DNA from: Isoetes taiwanensis
Lineage: Eukaryota > Streptophyta > Lycopodiopsida > Isoetales > Isoetaceae
Direction: 5' to 3'
NCBI GenBank assembly: GCA_021234155.1
Contig: JAJEKV010000036.1
Location: 1,682,777-1,746,776 of the forward strand
DNA length: 64,000 nucleotides
Part shown: one piece after another, positions 10,021 through 20,776 of the stretch
Position numbering within the stretch: position 1 is the stretch's first letter
Layout: every line of letters begins with the position of its first letter
Position numbers and translations under genes: made by a program
The notes under the pieces: generated by a model
The model's input: only the letters and a program-made list of their open reading frames with translations
Told to the model about the DNA's origin: nothing
Database searches by the model: none

Positions 10021-13000
10021 TCAGTCTGAAAAGGAGTCATAGAAATCACTTGCACAAGGTGTAAAGCTCTCAGCTTGAAGCATATTCACAACTATAGCCA
10101 TGTTAGGTCGATCATCTGCATTTGCACTGATGCACATTGCTGCAACTTGAAGGACTGGCTCCATGCTCTGGGTGAAGAGGCAACATTTAGAGTCAAGAAT
10201 TTTGGCATATTTTCTCTCACTTATCAGCCTCGTAGCCTGCCAAAAGCTTCCTCATCAGTGCACTGTATGCGTAAACCTAAAACCAAACACAGAATTGGAA
10301 TCACAGAAAGACATACCCATCCTACTATATTGAGACCCTTTTCAACAAAACACGGGTATGTTGGTCTCCTTCCACTCAGCAGCTCTAGCAGAACTACTCC
10401 ATAGCTATATACATCACGTTTTTCTGTTGCTCTTCCATGTTGCATGTATTCTGTATCCTCTATGTTAGCATTGCAGTAGTTGAAATATACGATTGAGTCA
10501 ATAAATTATGACATACCTGGAGCCAGATAGCCAAATGTTCCAACAACAATGGTGGTCACATGAGATTCATTCTCCTCCAATAACTTGGCTAGTCCAAAGT
10601 CTGACACCCTTGGCTCTAGATTCATGTCAAGGAGTATGTTGCTTGACTTAATGCCCCTATGTATGATTCTCGGATTGTATTCATGATGTAAATAAGACAA
10701 TCCTCTTGCAGTTCCAATAGCAATTTTAAGCCTAGCTGGCCAACTTAGTAATGCTTCCTGATTCCTGGAATCTGCTTAACAACAGAGTATCATATTAAAA
10801 GATTTTACTTCAGGTACTATGAAGAACTATTGGGCAACATAATGTACAGCATTGTCTATTGCAGTTTACAATATTTGTTTAGCTTTATTCATACACATAG
10901 CAAATGAAGCTATTTCTTTTTCATCCTTACCATGAAGGAGTTGATCCAAACTTCCGCATGGTAGGTAGTCATAAATCAGTAACTTCGCCGAAGCTGAATT
11001 GCAATACCCCCTTAGGTTCACCAGATTCCTATGCTTCATACTACCTAGGACTTCAAGTTCTCTCTCAAACAGTCTATTGGATACGGAGCCGTTTTTTCCT
11101 ATCTTTTTAACGGCAAATATGCTCTTTTCATCCTTTACCAATTTGTACACTGTGCCAAATCCACCAGATCCTATGATATCACTGCTATCAAGCATTTCAA
11201 TCTTCCTTGAAATATCTGCTGCTGACAATGGCATGTCTCCGTGGAATAAAATCAATTTATAATCTGATTCTCAAATTTTAGCATGTTTTGGAACAGAAAA
11301 AGCTGATTAGTTTCTAGATTATGACCTCTTTGTGCATTAGTCTGTCTCCTGCATGGATTTCCACGAACTCTGTCGTAGAGCAGAAAAGCCCAGAAACAAG
11401 CAAAGGTCAAAGCACGAATTCATTAATTAGATAAAAAAGCGAGATTTTGAGAATTTTGAATACAGCTCTCCGGGTCCACCACAAGCAAAAAGTGGTTCAC
11501 TTCAATTTGAAATTGTCCCGCCCAACATGGGCGGGAATAGAGAATTAGGTGCATAATAATTATCCAATTTCATTTAATTTAAATTTGAGTGCGGGTAGCG
11601 ACCATGAGTGGTCGCGAGCGACCATGCCGACTTCCTCTTCTTCCGGATTTTCTCTTCCGTTTCCTTCTCTTCCAGCCATTGCAGGATCTCGTCGCCATAA
11701 CCAAGGATTTCTTCCTTCTCTTCCGACCATTGCGGGGATCTCAAATTAAGCCATAGCCAAGGATTTCTTCTGGGGGCTTCCTGGATCTCCAAAGTTTTTT
11801 TTCGCAGGGGCTTTTATTACGAGGTTTGAATCTCAAAATTTCTGCGTGACCATAAAAGAAAGGTAAGATCTTAGGGCTTTTATTACGTAACTTCCGATCT
11901 CCAAGTTTTATGTAGCGGCCATAGCGAGGGCTCGAGGTTATAGGGCTTCGGATCTCAATGCTGATATCTATCCTTGTTTTCTTGTTTCTACATTTATTGA
12001 GGCAAATCGGTTGCCTTTTGCGCATCTGAAACGTAACTCTCAAATGCGTGATAAGGAGCCTTCAAATACCCAGGTCTGCTATCCGCTTGCCACTCCATGG
12101 GTTAATCACAACAGCTTTGTAATCTCAATAAAATTTCTATAGCCAAGGTATTCCACAGACCAGAGAAATAGCAAAGATTATCCCTTCTTTAGTCTCCAGT
12201 TCTGTAAAATCATTCTGTAAAATCATTCTGCTTAGCATTTGGGCTGTTAGTCGCTTAAAATCATTCTGTAAAATCATTCTGCCAAGCATTTGGGCTGGAC
12301 TTGTTTCTGTACTGCATATCTAGCTATTATACACCTACACCGATGTATGGACTAGAGAAGATTAAGGCGTTCTATAGCAAAATATCAGAGAAACATCAGA
12401 GAAACAGGAGGTTTTCTCACTCAATTACCGGTAAGTTCTGATAATTCATTTGTCTTTTCGCTATGTAGATGATTCTTACCATCTAATTGCAAGCTTACCA
12501 TCCGTACAGAATCAAGCAAGCTCTAATTTATGGAAGGTTAATGGTCCATGAAATCGCCATGGCGATTTGGATGAACACAACCAGGGGGACACAGCTATAT
12601 TCTTGCTCAAGCAAATCGCGGCCGCGATTGTTTTGAGCCGAAAAAAATTGTTATTTAATGTTTTTTTCAATATTGGATAAACAAAATTGCATTTAAGATG
12701 TATAAAATAAAATTGTTATATTGTCTTTGGGTGTCTAATATGCACCCATTTCTTGTTCTAAAAGATCGCAACGGCGATCTTTTCAAGCCCATCATGTGCA
12801 ATATCTAAGTCAATTACAATACCATATGCCTTAAAAATTAAATATATTTGTCTTCCAAGTGCAAAATGCTCGCGACCGCGATTTGTCCAACCTTTTTTTC
12901 TTGTGTTTGGGCCACCAATGAGGTCCTCGTGAAGGTATTTTTGCAATTTATATGGCCGCTGCAACCTATTTCAAGCTAAACGAGAATTCCAAATTTCTCA

Positions 13001-13366
13001 ATATAATGAATTCGTGCTTGTCACTGATAGAGAGGCACCAATAGTACCAAGGGCACTCAAAAGTAGTCCATTTGAGTACTTCTTTCCTTTCCTTGAATCT
13101 GTTATTGCCAGTTCAATATTTGTATCAAATGCAAAATCTTAAATTTATTGGCAAGAACATAAGCAAAATAGCATGTATGGCAATGCTTTGATCACCAAGA
13201 CTTACACTTGGAGTATACTTTACTTCATATATAGATCACAGTAACTGCTTCCCCTATAGGGCTTTTACCTGTCTGAGCAAATTGATTCCGAGGAGCAGGG
13301 CTAGGAGCTGGAAATATACAAGTCTGATTCACTTGACTGCCGCACAACCCTAAATTCTCCAAAAAC
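10021..13366 (-). pseudogene. FEI-like LRR receptor kinase, 5'-incomplete, HRD to HRG
   Basis: Minus-strand exons with in-phase GT-AG junctions are 13366-13269, about 11430-11326, 11263-10931, 10771-10517, 10450-10317 and 10236-10021. The first encodes the post-LRR cap FLENLGLCGSQVNQTC. The second encodes a membrane-spanning ALTFACFWAFLLY and a basic stretch. The rest form a kinase closest, from memory, to Arabidopsis FEI1/FEI2 (cell-wall/root growth signalling): glycine loop [10 protein letters not shown], lysine in FAVKK, DFG in [18 protein letters not shown], and a C-terminus ending FYDSFSD. The catalytic loop reads [10 protein letters not shown], so the catalytic Asp is Gly (GGC). In-frame TAA and TGA stand directly before the membrane exon, and I found no exons for the LRR repeats upstream. 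It is therefore a truncated gene or a pseudokinase. The five kinase-side exons contain no frameshift. Confidence 0.8.
12201..12296. repeat. Tandem duplication of about 50 bp
   Basis: Two copies of a unit made of AAAATCATTCTGTAAAATCA and then CATTTGGGCT lie within the large intron-like gap of the FEI-like locus. The rest of 11431-13268 shows no gene. It includes GC-rich palindromic words such as GCGGCCGCG near 12620. Confidence 0.8.
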
Positions 13367-13570
13367 CTGCAGTATTTTCAATGATGGAAGTGTCATTAGC
13401 CAGCAGAAGCACCTTTATGAAAACATTAAAAGTACAGATACATACGAGCGAACTTTCGCAAGAAGTAAACAGACGAATAAAGTGATCAGAGAGACATGCA
13501 TTTGAAGCAAGCCCACCTAGTCCTATCAAAAACTATAATGTTTACCAGATTCCAGGTCTCCCAACTTGGT

Positions 13571-13682
13571 GCATTCTTGAACGAGCACTTAAGCAGCTTC
13601 TCGGGAGATAGATATGCCTTGCATCTTATTCATGAATGAGCACGTAAGCAGCTTCTCGGGAGATAGATATGCCTTGCATCTT
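13571..13682. repeat. Tandem duplication, 56-bp unit, two copies
   Basis: The unit begins GCATTCTTGAACGAGCACTT or its variant and ends GATATGCCTTGCATCTT. Both copies are nearly identical. No coding role is seen. Confidence 0.8.
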
Positions 13683-13858
13683 CTGACGATTTTCCGTGAA
13701 ATGAAAAGCCTCATCCAAGTGTGTGGAATGCTTGAACTACATTCTTTGCATGCACAGAGGAACAGAAAACAGAGGGTCCCTTTTCTAGAATCCGGTTAGC
13801 CGGTTTCGAAATCCATGGCTAAGAACAGCCACGACCGCCAATTTACACCCTATAGCAA

Positions 13859-13964
13859 GTTTTTAGCAGTCAATGGCATATTCTTGGCATATACTAGCAT
13901 ATACTTAAAATATGCCATAAACCCACATAAACAAGGGCTTGCCCCCCTAGGGGCAACCCAAAAA
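13859..13964. repeat. Dispersed repeat R2, copy 1, ending in a GC hairpin
   Basis: Shares its order and sequence with 24794-24897: TTTTTAGCAGTCA, several CATATACT words, AACCCACATAAAC, then a near-palindrome TTGCCCCCCTAGGGGCAA followed by CCCAAAAA. The hairpin-plus-A-run end suggests a mobile-element terminus, but no mate end was identified. Confidence 0.6.
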
Positions 13965-14149
13965 TAAGAAAAAACTAACAGGGGGTCTCTATTTTCCTTA
14001 GAATAAAAACAACTCCCATTAATCAAATATATTTTTATGCACGCGTGGTAAACTGTATTTTATTCAATGGCCAAAATGAACGGTAGAGATCTTGATCCAC
14101 ATCCTATGCTTCTTATTGGCTCTGAAACTTAATGGTTGAGATTGAGAGC

Positions 14150-14390
14150 CGAGATCAACGGCACAGATTGAAGGCTTAGAATGAGTTCCCCCCCTAGTTT
14201 CTGCGCCGAGCTTCGTATGGCTATAGCAGTCAGAAGGATTTCGGCCTTGTGAATCTGCGCCCAGTTTCGTATGGCTATGGCAGCTTTTCTGTTGCCCTTG
14301 TGAATCTGCGCCCAGCTTCTTATGGCTATGGCAGCTTTTCTGTTGCCAGTAAGCCCCAACTGTGAAATCTCTCCCCCTTTATTCTACGAC
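14150..14390. repeat. Short tandem repeat cluster upstream of the pogo-like element
   Basis: Units of about 50 bp containing TGCGCCCAGTTTCGTATGGC and TATGGCAGCTTTTCTGTTGCC are repeated three times, followed by AGTAAGCCCCA and CCCCTTTATTCTACG. The same phrases recur once at 19180-19273, beyond the transposase genes, in the same orientation. Confidence 0.7.
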
Positions 14391-14465
14391 CAAACATTTT
14401 TTGAGTTTTGGCCTTAGAAAAATAGCTTGCAAAGCAAAGATCCGCCATCGTTCTAACCCTAATCA

Positions 14466-14669
14466 ATGGCCGAGAGGGAGGAGGCAAGGAAGCGGCTTGC
14501 TGTGGCGCTGGCGATCGTGAAGACTATCCAAAGAGAAGGCCGAGCTGCCAAGCAATGCCAAGATTTGAATCTGGATGATTGCAGCAGAAGCAAGAACATG
14601 CGGCCCCTCCAAGATGAGCTTCAGCATATGCGTGATAGGAGCCATGATCAGATTGAAGGCTTAGAATGA
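14466..14669 (+). CDS. Small ORF, 67 residues, function unknown
   Basis: ATG-initiated frame starting MAEREEARKRLAVALAIVKT, charged and probably helical, ending at a TGA at 14667-14669. The last part overlaps a phrase (GATTGAAGGCTTAGAATGAG) that also occurs at 14167-14186, so the frame is partly built of local repeat sequence. It could be a 5' leader ORF or captured fragment carried with the transposon. No family was recognised. Confidence 0.2.
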   Translation: MAEREEARKRLAVALAIVKTIQREGRAAKQCQDLNLDDCSRSKNMRPLQDELQHMRDRSHDQIEGLE

Positions 14670-15521
14670 GTTTTCCCGCCCTTGTTTTTGCCCTTGGACG
14701 GAACAGAGATCCGTCCAGCTATGGCCATGGCAGCTTTTCTATTGGAAGGATTCGTATGGCTAATGGAGGGTGCCTCGCTATGGGGACCCCCCACGCGACG
14801 GAAATTCGTTACGCCATTTTTTGTGCCTTTATTTTCGGCGAAGAGGAAACGTGAGAAACTTTTTAGGGTTTGTAGAAGACTCTTAGGGTTTACACAGGAG
14901 CAGCAACGCCATGGCGGTTGCCCTACGATGGAGATGCCCTAGACCCTAATAGATCCGAAATCTCCTTTCTTGGTACAGGGTTTGGCGCTCAATGGCGACC
15001 TCTGAACAGCTAAGATGGCGACTTCTTGAGGAGGATTCCTTGTATTTGGAGGGAGATTTGGCGCCAACTGCATTGCTGCTGTATTCTACAGACTTGCAAC
15101 CATGGATTGAGGATTAAGAAGCTACGTATCATTCCCATTTGATTTTTAGAAGCTTTGACCATGCATCTTTTACTTATAACCTTTTTTCTTCCATTTTTTG
15201 CAGTTCAAGAATTGCATGCATCTTTAGAAAAGGGCTACTGCATGCACTACGGGATTGATGTGCTGGCTTCATCCACAACCATAGGTTTGTGTTTCCCTCC
15301 AAGCTTTTCTGTTTTAGTAATTCCCTCCATTAATTCCCTCCACTAATTCCCTCCCAAATGTAAAAGCAGTTTCTTTGTCTCCTTATATCACGATCTCAAA
15401 AATCGGATGAGCATCACGCAAGTTAAGTGATCATTCACCCTTGCTTTACTTCTACTTCAATTCTTGTGTTTGTCTCGAATTCTACTATTTCAATTCCTGT
15501 TGTTTGATTGCTCTTGTCATC

Positions 15522-16838
15522 ATGCATCTTCGAGGCAGAAAGATTGATGCACCTCCACCTTCTGATCCAAAGGCTGTTACCAAAGCCAAAAGATCTGCTA
15601 GACCCTTGATCCATACTCCTGTTCCTCCATCCACTCTTGGCAGCAAAAGAATAAGATCAACCAAGAGGGGAGCCTGGACTATAGAGACAATGCAAGAGGC
15701 TTTAGATTCTATAGATGATGGCATGTCCATCAGAAAGGCCTCTTTGCATTATGCCATTCCTGCAACCACGTTAACTCGTTGGGTTTATGGTGAGTGTGAG
15801 GTTAAGGGAGGATCCAAACCCAAGGGCTTCACACTAGAGGAAGAGGAAATCCTTGTAAAATGGGCCTTGCAGATGTGTGACGAAGGAAGGGGAATTTCAC
15901 TTGGGATTATGAGGGAAAAGGCATCAGAAATGTGTGCCAATAGGCAGACTTGTTTTAAGGATGGGATTCCTGGAGACAAATGGTGGAGGAGCTTCAAGAA
16001 AAGGCATCCTGAAGTTACGCTTAGATCCACACAATGCGTGGAGGTCCAACGGGTCAAGGCAATTAATTCCACTAACTTAATTGGCTTCTACACTGGCCTT
16101 AGAAAGGCTTACGATGATTTTAGCTTTGATCCATCTAAGATATGGAATTGTGATGAAACAGGTGTGCAGGCTGGCAGCAGGGCTGGCATGAAAATTCTAG
16201 CAAGGAAAGGGCAAAGAAATGTCACTCAGACCATCCCTAAGAATAGGGAGTGGTTAACTGTTTTGTGTTGTGTAAATGCAGCAGGCCAAAGCATTCCTAA
16301 TCTTTATGTCTTCAAGGGAAAAAAATTGAGAGACAGGGACTTGCTTGCTGGATGTGAGCCAAGGGCTGCCATGTGCTATCAAAAAAAGGCATGGATTACC
16401 CATGAGCTATTTGATGCATGGCTTGAACACTTCAAAACTAATGTGCCAGGGGGTATTAGTCCAGAAAATCCTCACCTACTGATTTGTGATGGCCACGGAT
16501 CACATGTAAATCTGAAAGTGATCCAACATGCTAAGGAAATGGGTTTGCATATCTATCAATTGCCAGCCCACACTTCTCATAGGCTCCAGCCACTTGATGT
16601 GTCATGTTTTGGCCCCATGAAAGGAGCCTTCAAGAGTCTAAGATCTAAATACATGCGAGACCATGAGCTTCTTGAGCCTTCCAAAGAAGACATGGCAGCA
16701 TTAGTCTCAGCATCACTTAGACAATCATTGACCGTTCATAACATCAAAGCAGGCTTTGCTAAGACAGGTATATGGCCATGGAAAATGTTGGCTGTGCAGC
16801 CTGATCCCATTGCTTTGAAAGTCGATTGTAAGAGATAG
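15522..16838 (+). CDS. pogo/Tigger-like DDE transposase
   Basis: Cut-and-paste transposase of the Tc1/mariner superfamily, pogo branch. I take the ATG at 15522 (MHLRGRKIDAPPPSD), giving 438 residues. An earlier in-frame ATG at 15441 would add a cysteine- and phenylalanine-rich stretch that looks untranslated. Domains in order: a psq-type helix-turn-helix around residues 50-90 (GAWTIETMQEALDSIDDGMS, then SIRKASLHYAIPATTL); a CENPB-type second HTH; and a DDE_1 catalytic core with Asp211 in IWNCDETG, Asp323 in LLICDGHGSH and Asp359 in LQPLDVSCFG. The spacing D-x111-D-x35-D fits the pogo DD35D pattern. The transposase part is complete. It runs directly into a damaged second part in another frame. 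Terminal inverted repeats and TA duplications were not located. Confidence 0.9.
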   Translation: MHLRGRKIDAPPPSDPKAVTKAKRSARPLIHTPVPPSTLGSKRIRSTKRGAWTIETMQEALDSIDDGMSIRKASLHYAIPATTLTRWVYGECEVKGGSKPKGFTLEEEEILVKWALQMCDEGRGISLGIMREKASEMCANRQTCFKDGIPGDKWWRSFKKRHPEVTLRSTQCVEVQRVKAINSTNLIGFYTGLRKAYDDFSFDPSKIWNCDETGVQAGSRAGMKILARKGQRNVTQTIPKNREWLTVLCCVNAAGQSIPNLYVFKGKKLRDRDLLAGCEPRAAMCYQKKAWITHELFDAWLEHFKTNVPGGISPENPHLLICDGHGSHVNLKVIQHAKEMGLHIYQLPAHTSHRLQPLDVSCFGPMKGAFKSLRSKYMRDHELLEPSKEDMAALVSASLRQSLTVHNIKAGFAKTGIWPWKMLAVQPDPIALKVDCKR

Positions 16839-18043
16839 TGAAGATGAAGAGGATGATCCAAATGTTTGCTCCTAATTATCGTATCGTTTCTATTGATGTC
16901 CAGCAAGTTGGAGACAATCTTGATATTGCTGCTGTTCCTGATCCAATTGATATTGCTGCTCCCATTCCTAATGCTGCTGTTCCTGATCCAATTGATATTG
17001 CTGTTCCCCCTAATGCTGTTGTTCCTGATCCAATTGATGCTGTTGATTGTAATGATGTTGCTGCTGCAACAATGCCATGCAATCATGTGAATGGTTCCGG
17101 TTCTGCTACAGCAAAGGTGGCAGCCAATTCTAATATAGATTGTGTTAGGGCTAAGAGAAGCAAGTTGCCAATTGAATTGGCTCATAGGCTCATGGTCACT
17201 TCGGATGAGATGATCAAGGCAAAATTAGATGAGCACAATAGGCAAGTGGAGGCCAGCAGACTTAGGCAAGAAAAGCTGGCCGAAAAGAAAAAGAATCAAG
17301 CTGAGAAAAAAAGAATCAAGGAGATACAATTGAGGCTAAGGGCTGAGGCCAAGGCCTTGAAAGAGGCAGAAAAAAATGCAGAAAAAATATGTGAAGCCAA
17401 TGCCATGAAAATGAGAAGTATGTTGTTCAATGCGGATGGAAAGAGGCAGCTATCAGTTGAACAGATATTTGGCCCTTCTAGGCCTTTCTCAAATGAGACA
17501 ATTCAGGCTAGGAGGAGGGCAAGAATGAAACTCATGGTCAGAAGGGGTTATGACCCCAAAAAGTTAGATATTGATGCAATGAACCATTGTGGTCATGACC
17601 AGATTGCTAATGTTGTGGAGCAGGCTGATCATGATCATGTGAATGATGTTCAATTGGCTGTTGGCTGCCACATCCACTATGGAGGCACTGATCTTCCTCC
17701 AAGCAACTTCATAGATAGTCAAGATCCATATGAGGATTATGAGGAGGATGAAACTTGCTTGCCATGTAGCCTTGAGGAGACACATATTTGTTCATGGGAT
17801 CAGAGATGCCAAAAGAAACAAAAGGTACAACATCATAAACTTGGTGAGAACACATCCGATTTTTGACCGAGGCCCGATGCCTGCCATGGTAGGTTTGTTG
17901 GGGACAATATTAATACACGTGGTCCCACCACCCCTATTTTTGATGATGATTCTGAAGATGTTGGAATAGCAAAGAAAACCAAATGTCTAGATGACCTTTA
18001 TAGGGAGGAGGCGGAGGCTCACTTGAAGAAGTTGGGAATGTAA
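16838..18043 (+). pseudogene. C-terminal part of the pogo-like protein, separated by frameshift and a stop
   Basis: The open frame from 16838 overlaps the transposase stop and continues 342 codons to a TGA at 17864-17866. The same frame then stays open to a TAA at 18041-18043, with RGPTTPIFDDDSEDVGIAKK, so the TGA looks like a late nonsense change. The start is a repeat of PDPIDIA units, followed by a lysine/glutamate coiled coil (about 17200-17420) and acidic segments. Between 16820 and 16875 an acidic DSEDEEDDPN stretch is open in the third frame. The original protein was probably one chain, or spliced (a GTAAGAG donor-like site lies at 16825), and is now out of frame. Its function is presumably as the accessory tail of the transposase. 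Confidence 0.65.
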
Positions 18044-18376
18044 GCATGCATTGCTTTAAGTTTTGTTTTTTGAACTGAAGCCAATTTTGTATCCATGTAA
18101 AGGCTGAAATCTAATGAATGTGCTGCATTATAATTATTAGAATGAACTGTTCTGTTTGGAGCAGCACGTTTATGGCTTGACAAATGATAAATTAAATGCA
18201 TAAGGTAAACTAATTTGCTATTATTGATGTGCATTGGAATTTGAAGTGTTAATTGGTGTAATAATTTGATGGTAATGACAGTGGTACACAAGTTTTGTTG
18301 CTGCAAGTAGAATTTGTTGATAAAAGTAAGCAATTTATCAGGTTTGCACTATTTACCCTCCTATCCCGATTTTTCC

Positions 18377-18402
18377 ATGGGCAGAGGTGATCCTCTGCCC
18401 AT
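18377..18402. other. Perfect 11-bp-stem hairpin
   Basis: ATGGGCAGAGG at 18377-18387 pairs perfectly with CCTCTGCCCAT at 18392-18402 across a TGAT loop. It stands in otherwise unstructured sequence 35 bases before the tRNA-like fragment. No U-run follows, and this is a eukaryotic context, so it is not a bacterial-type terminator. Confidence 0.75.
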
Positions 18403-18437
18403 TCCCCACTAATATGTTTGCTGATTTTGCAGCCGGG

Positions 18438-18490
18438 ATGTTTGGAAGTGGCCGCCAATGCTACAGGGGTTCAATTCCCCTCGTCCCAGT
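18438..18490 (+). other. tRNA-like fragment lacking a normal D arm
   Basis: AGGGGTTCAATTCCCCT forms a perfect T-arm-like 5-bp stem and 7-base loop. It is followed by CGTCCC, which pairs with GGGATG 47 bases upstream (one G-U pair), like an acceptor stem. The 24 bases between acceptor and T arm are too few for both D and anticodon arms, and no anticodon is defined. It may be an organelle-derived or SINE-like relic, or chance. Confidence 0.25.
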
Positions 18491-18813
18491 AGGTAATCTT
18501 GGCCTTGTGATACACAAGTGCAGAGCACTTGAATGAGCTAACAGAATGCAAAACAAGGTAACAGAATCCAGCACTTGCAGAATTGGAATGCAATAACTTA
18601 GAAGGTAAATGCTCTGCTACATGTATAATTTAATATAAGTTCATAGTTTGAACATGCACTGATTTGGAAAAATTATTAACGGTTGTAGGTAATTGGATCA
18701 CCATGCAAGTCTGCTGCCATGCCGTGTTGGACAATCGTTGCACCATTCTGATAATAAGTGCACCATCTTTAGGCAAGTTGCAAACCATCTTTAGGCAAGT
18801 CATAGACCATGAT

Positions 18814-18936
18814 GGCACTGGGCTGCACCATTCAGCACCACATAAGGCACTGGGCTGCACCATTCAGGTTTTGCAGCTCACCACATAAGGCACTGGGCTG
18901 CACCATTCAGGTCTTGCAGCTCACCACATAAGGCAG
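18814..18936. repeat. Tandem repeat, 45-50 bp unit, about 2.5 copies
   Basis: The unit is CACCACATAAGGCACTGGGC then TGCACCATTCAGGTTTTGCAGCT. Two full copies and one partial copy are present. A related CTTTAGGCAAGT duplication lies just upstream at 18768-18800. Confidence 0.8.
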
Positions 18937-19174
18937 GGACGTCACCAAACTCCTATCACCATGAGGGCCAGCATATCACCATAAAGGGCAAAAACCTACC
19001 TTGTTTTGATTCCAAATTGCATGCTGATGCCACTGATTTTCTGAGGAAAAAAAAAGTGATTATGTGCATTAGGATCTAGAGAAGCAATTTCACAAAAAAA
19101 ATCTCAGGTTTGGCATGCTTCAAGCCCTGGTAATTACGATTTAGCCACTGGCAAACCGTAGGTGGGCACCCTCC

Positions 19175-19290
19175 CTTATGGCAATCGGAAGGATTTCGGC
19201 CATTGGCTATGGCAGCTTTTATGTTGCCAGTAAGCCCCAGCTGCCTTGATCTTTCCCCCTTTATTCTACGAAATCAGGAGCCATGATCAT
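19175..19290. repeat. Second copy of the 14.2-kb repeat phrases
   Basis: Contains ATCGGAAGGATTTCGGCC, TGGCTATGGCAGCTTTTATG, CCAGTAAGCCCCAGCTG and CCCCCTTTATTCTACGA in the same order and orientation as 14235-14390. The two copies bracket the pogo-like genes as direct, not inverted, repeats. Confidence 0.65.
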
Positions 19291-20559
19291 CTGCTTCGGA
19301 TAAGTCTGAGTTAAGGTTATATTATTTGCTCTTATGAAAAGCTTTTTCCTGTTCAACATTCTGTTCTTGCTTTTGTTCTCTAGTTACGGTGGGCGACGCA
19401 AATCCGGCAGCGCTCTTGAACCCAAGCCAAGGGAACATTGATCCGTTATTTTTCTTGTCCAGCCGAGTTCTAAGACGCCCTTTTGCCGTGTTTGAAGGCA
19501 TTGCTTCTAGGATCCAGCTGTAGCATGAAACTGGTGGCATGTAAGATCTTTTGGGGCCCTAGTTGAATCATTATTTATGTTCTTTTTTCTATCTGACCAA
19601 CATTTTCATTTACAGGGTTCCTCTGAATAGTAGCAATGGCCAGAGGTTCATTCCTCCACGGATTTAAAATCTTTGTATGGGACGATCCAGAAGAATATTA
19701 GATGTTGCTGTTTTTAAGCAGGCAAAGTATGAAAACTGCATTTGCAAGCTTGAAATTATTTGCTCATCTTCACCTTGGTTTCCTTTATGTTTAGGAAATA
19801 TGAACTTTAGCCTTCTGCAAGGCCGGGCAACATATCAAATGTTGCTGTTTTCAAGCAGAGTAAGAAATGATGAACTTTAGTCTTTGGGGGGTTATATTAT
19901 ATATCTCTATTCTTGCAGCCTTTTATTGCAGAGGTTTTTGCTATAGTTCAGGCTTCGGTAAGGGATTTTTACCTCTATTTCTTTTCGTCTGGATTTTTTG
20001 CTTTTGTTTTATACCTATATCTTCTGTTGATCTTTCTTTCTCCCTCTTCCCATCTCCCTAGTTCCTATAGCCAGTTATTTAGCTTTAATTTGACTCTCGA
20101 TACTATGTCATTTATGTGTCAGGGTAGTTCTTGCTCGGGTAGTTCTTGCTCGACTTCATGCTTTGAACCTTAAACAATAAATTTAATTGTTTTGAATCTT
20201 AACCATTACTTTAATGTTTTGTAATAAATTTAATTGTTTTGAATGTTAACCATTACTTTAATGTTTTGTAATGTTTTGAACGTAATCATTGAATATTCAA
20301 TGTTTTAATTTAATGTTGGTATTTGAATTGCCTATGGCTTTGTTTGGGTTCGATTCCCAAAGGCTTTCTTATTTTAAATTAAAAAAGATCACTAAAACAT
20401 GATATTACTAGTCTAGAGTTGAGGCTTTTTTTTTTTGAAAAATTGAGTGCCACGTGTCAATATTTGATTGGCTATATAGATGTTTCAGAGTGGACCAAAC
20501 GGGTTGTTTCTCTAAATTTAAATAAAAGCCACATATATTTTATTTCATTGAGACAACAG
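19291..20559. other. Non-coding stretch with one tandem duplication
   Basis: No gene is recognised. Short open frames here are phenylalanine/serine-rich translations of T-rich DNA. A near-perfect 47-bp tandem duplication at 20176-20269 is listed separately. Confidence 0.45.
20176..20269. repeat. 47-bp unit, two near-identical tandem copies
   Basis: Copies 20176-20222 and 20223-20269 both begin AATAAATTTAATTGTTTTGA and end TAATGTTTTGT. They differ at one base (CTT versus GTT). Confidence 0.9.
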
Positions 20560-20776
20560 CTACATTAAGAAACAACGTGTCTACTTCTTAATAGCTACAT
20601 ATCAAATCAAGGAAAACAACGATTGAAAATAACAATTTTTTTTAAACCCTATATGTGGGTTTCTTTAAAACTACGTATTGTTTTTTAAGAAAACAATGAT
20701 AACTTTTAAAACCAACATGTAAAGAAAAAACATAATACATATAGAAAACAAGGTGCTGCGCACGGAGGGTTGCCCT
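20560..20776. repeat. Dispersed AAAACAAC-rich repeat R3, copy 1
   Basis: Shares order and many phrases with 24905-25075, for example AGCTACATAT, GAAAACAACGATTGAAAA, ATATGTGGGTTTCTT, ACTACGTATT and GAAAACAATG. It ends with the block AAAACAAGGTGCTGCGCACG (20745-20776), which also occurs at 6773-6804 and is followed in both places by an incomplete GC-rich inverted repeat. Confidence 0.55.

Larger units (their letters stand above)
18044..18813. other. Non-coding 3' flank of the pogo-like genes
   Basis: No protein-coding gene is seen. It contains the hairpin at 18377-18402 and a tRNA-like fragment at 18438-18490, listed separately. It probably includes the 3' end of the transposon, but I could not find the terminal inverted repeat. 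Confidence 0.4.

Noticed and set aside
18438-18490. Functional tRNA gene
   Set aside because: T arm and acceptor stem pair, but there is no space for a D arm and no defined anticodon loop.
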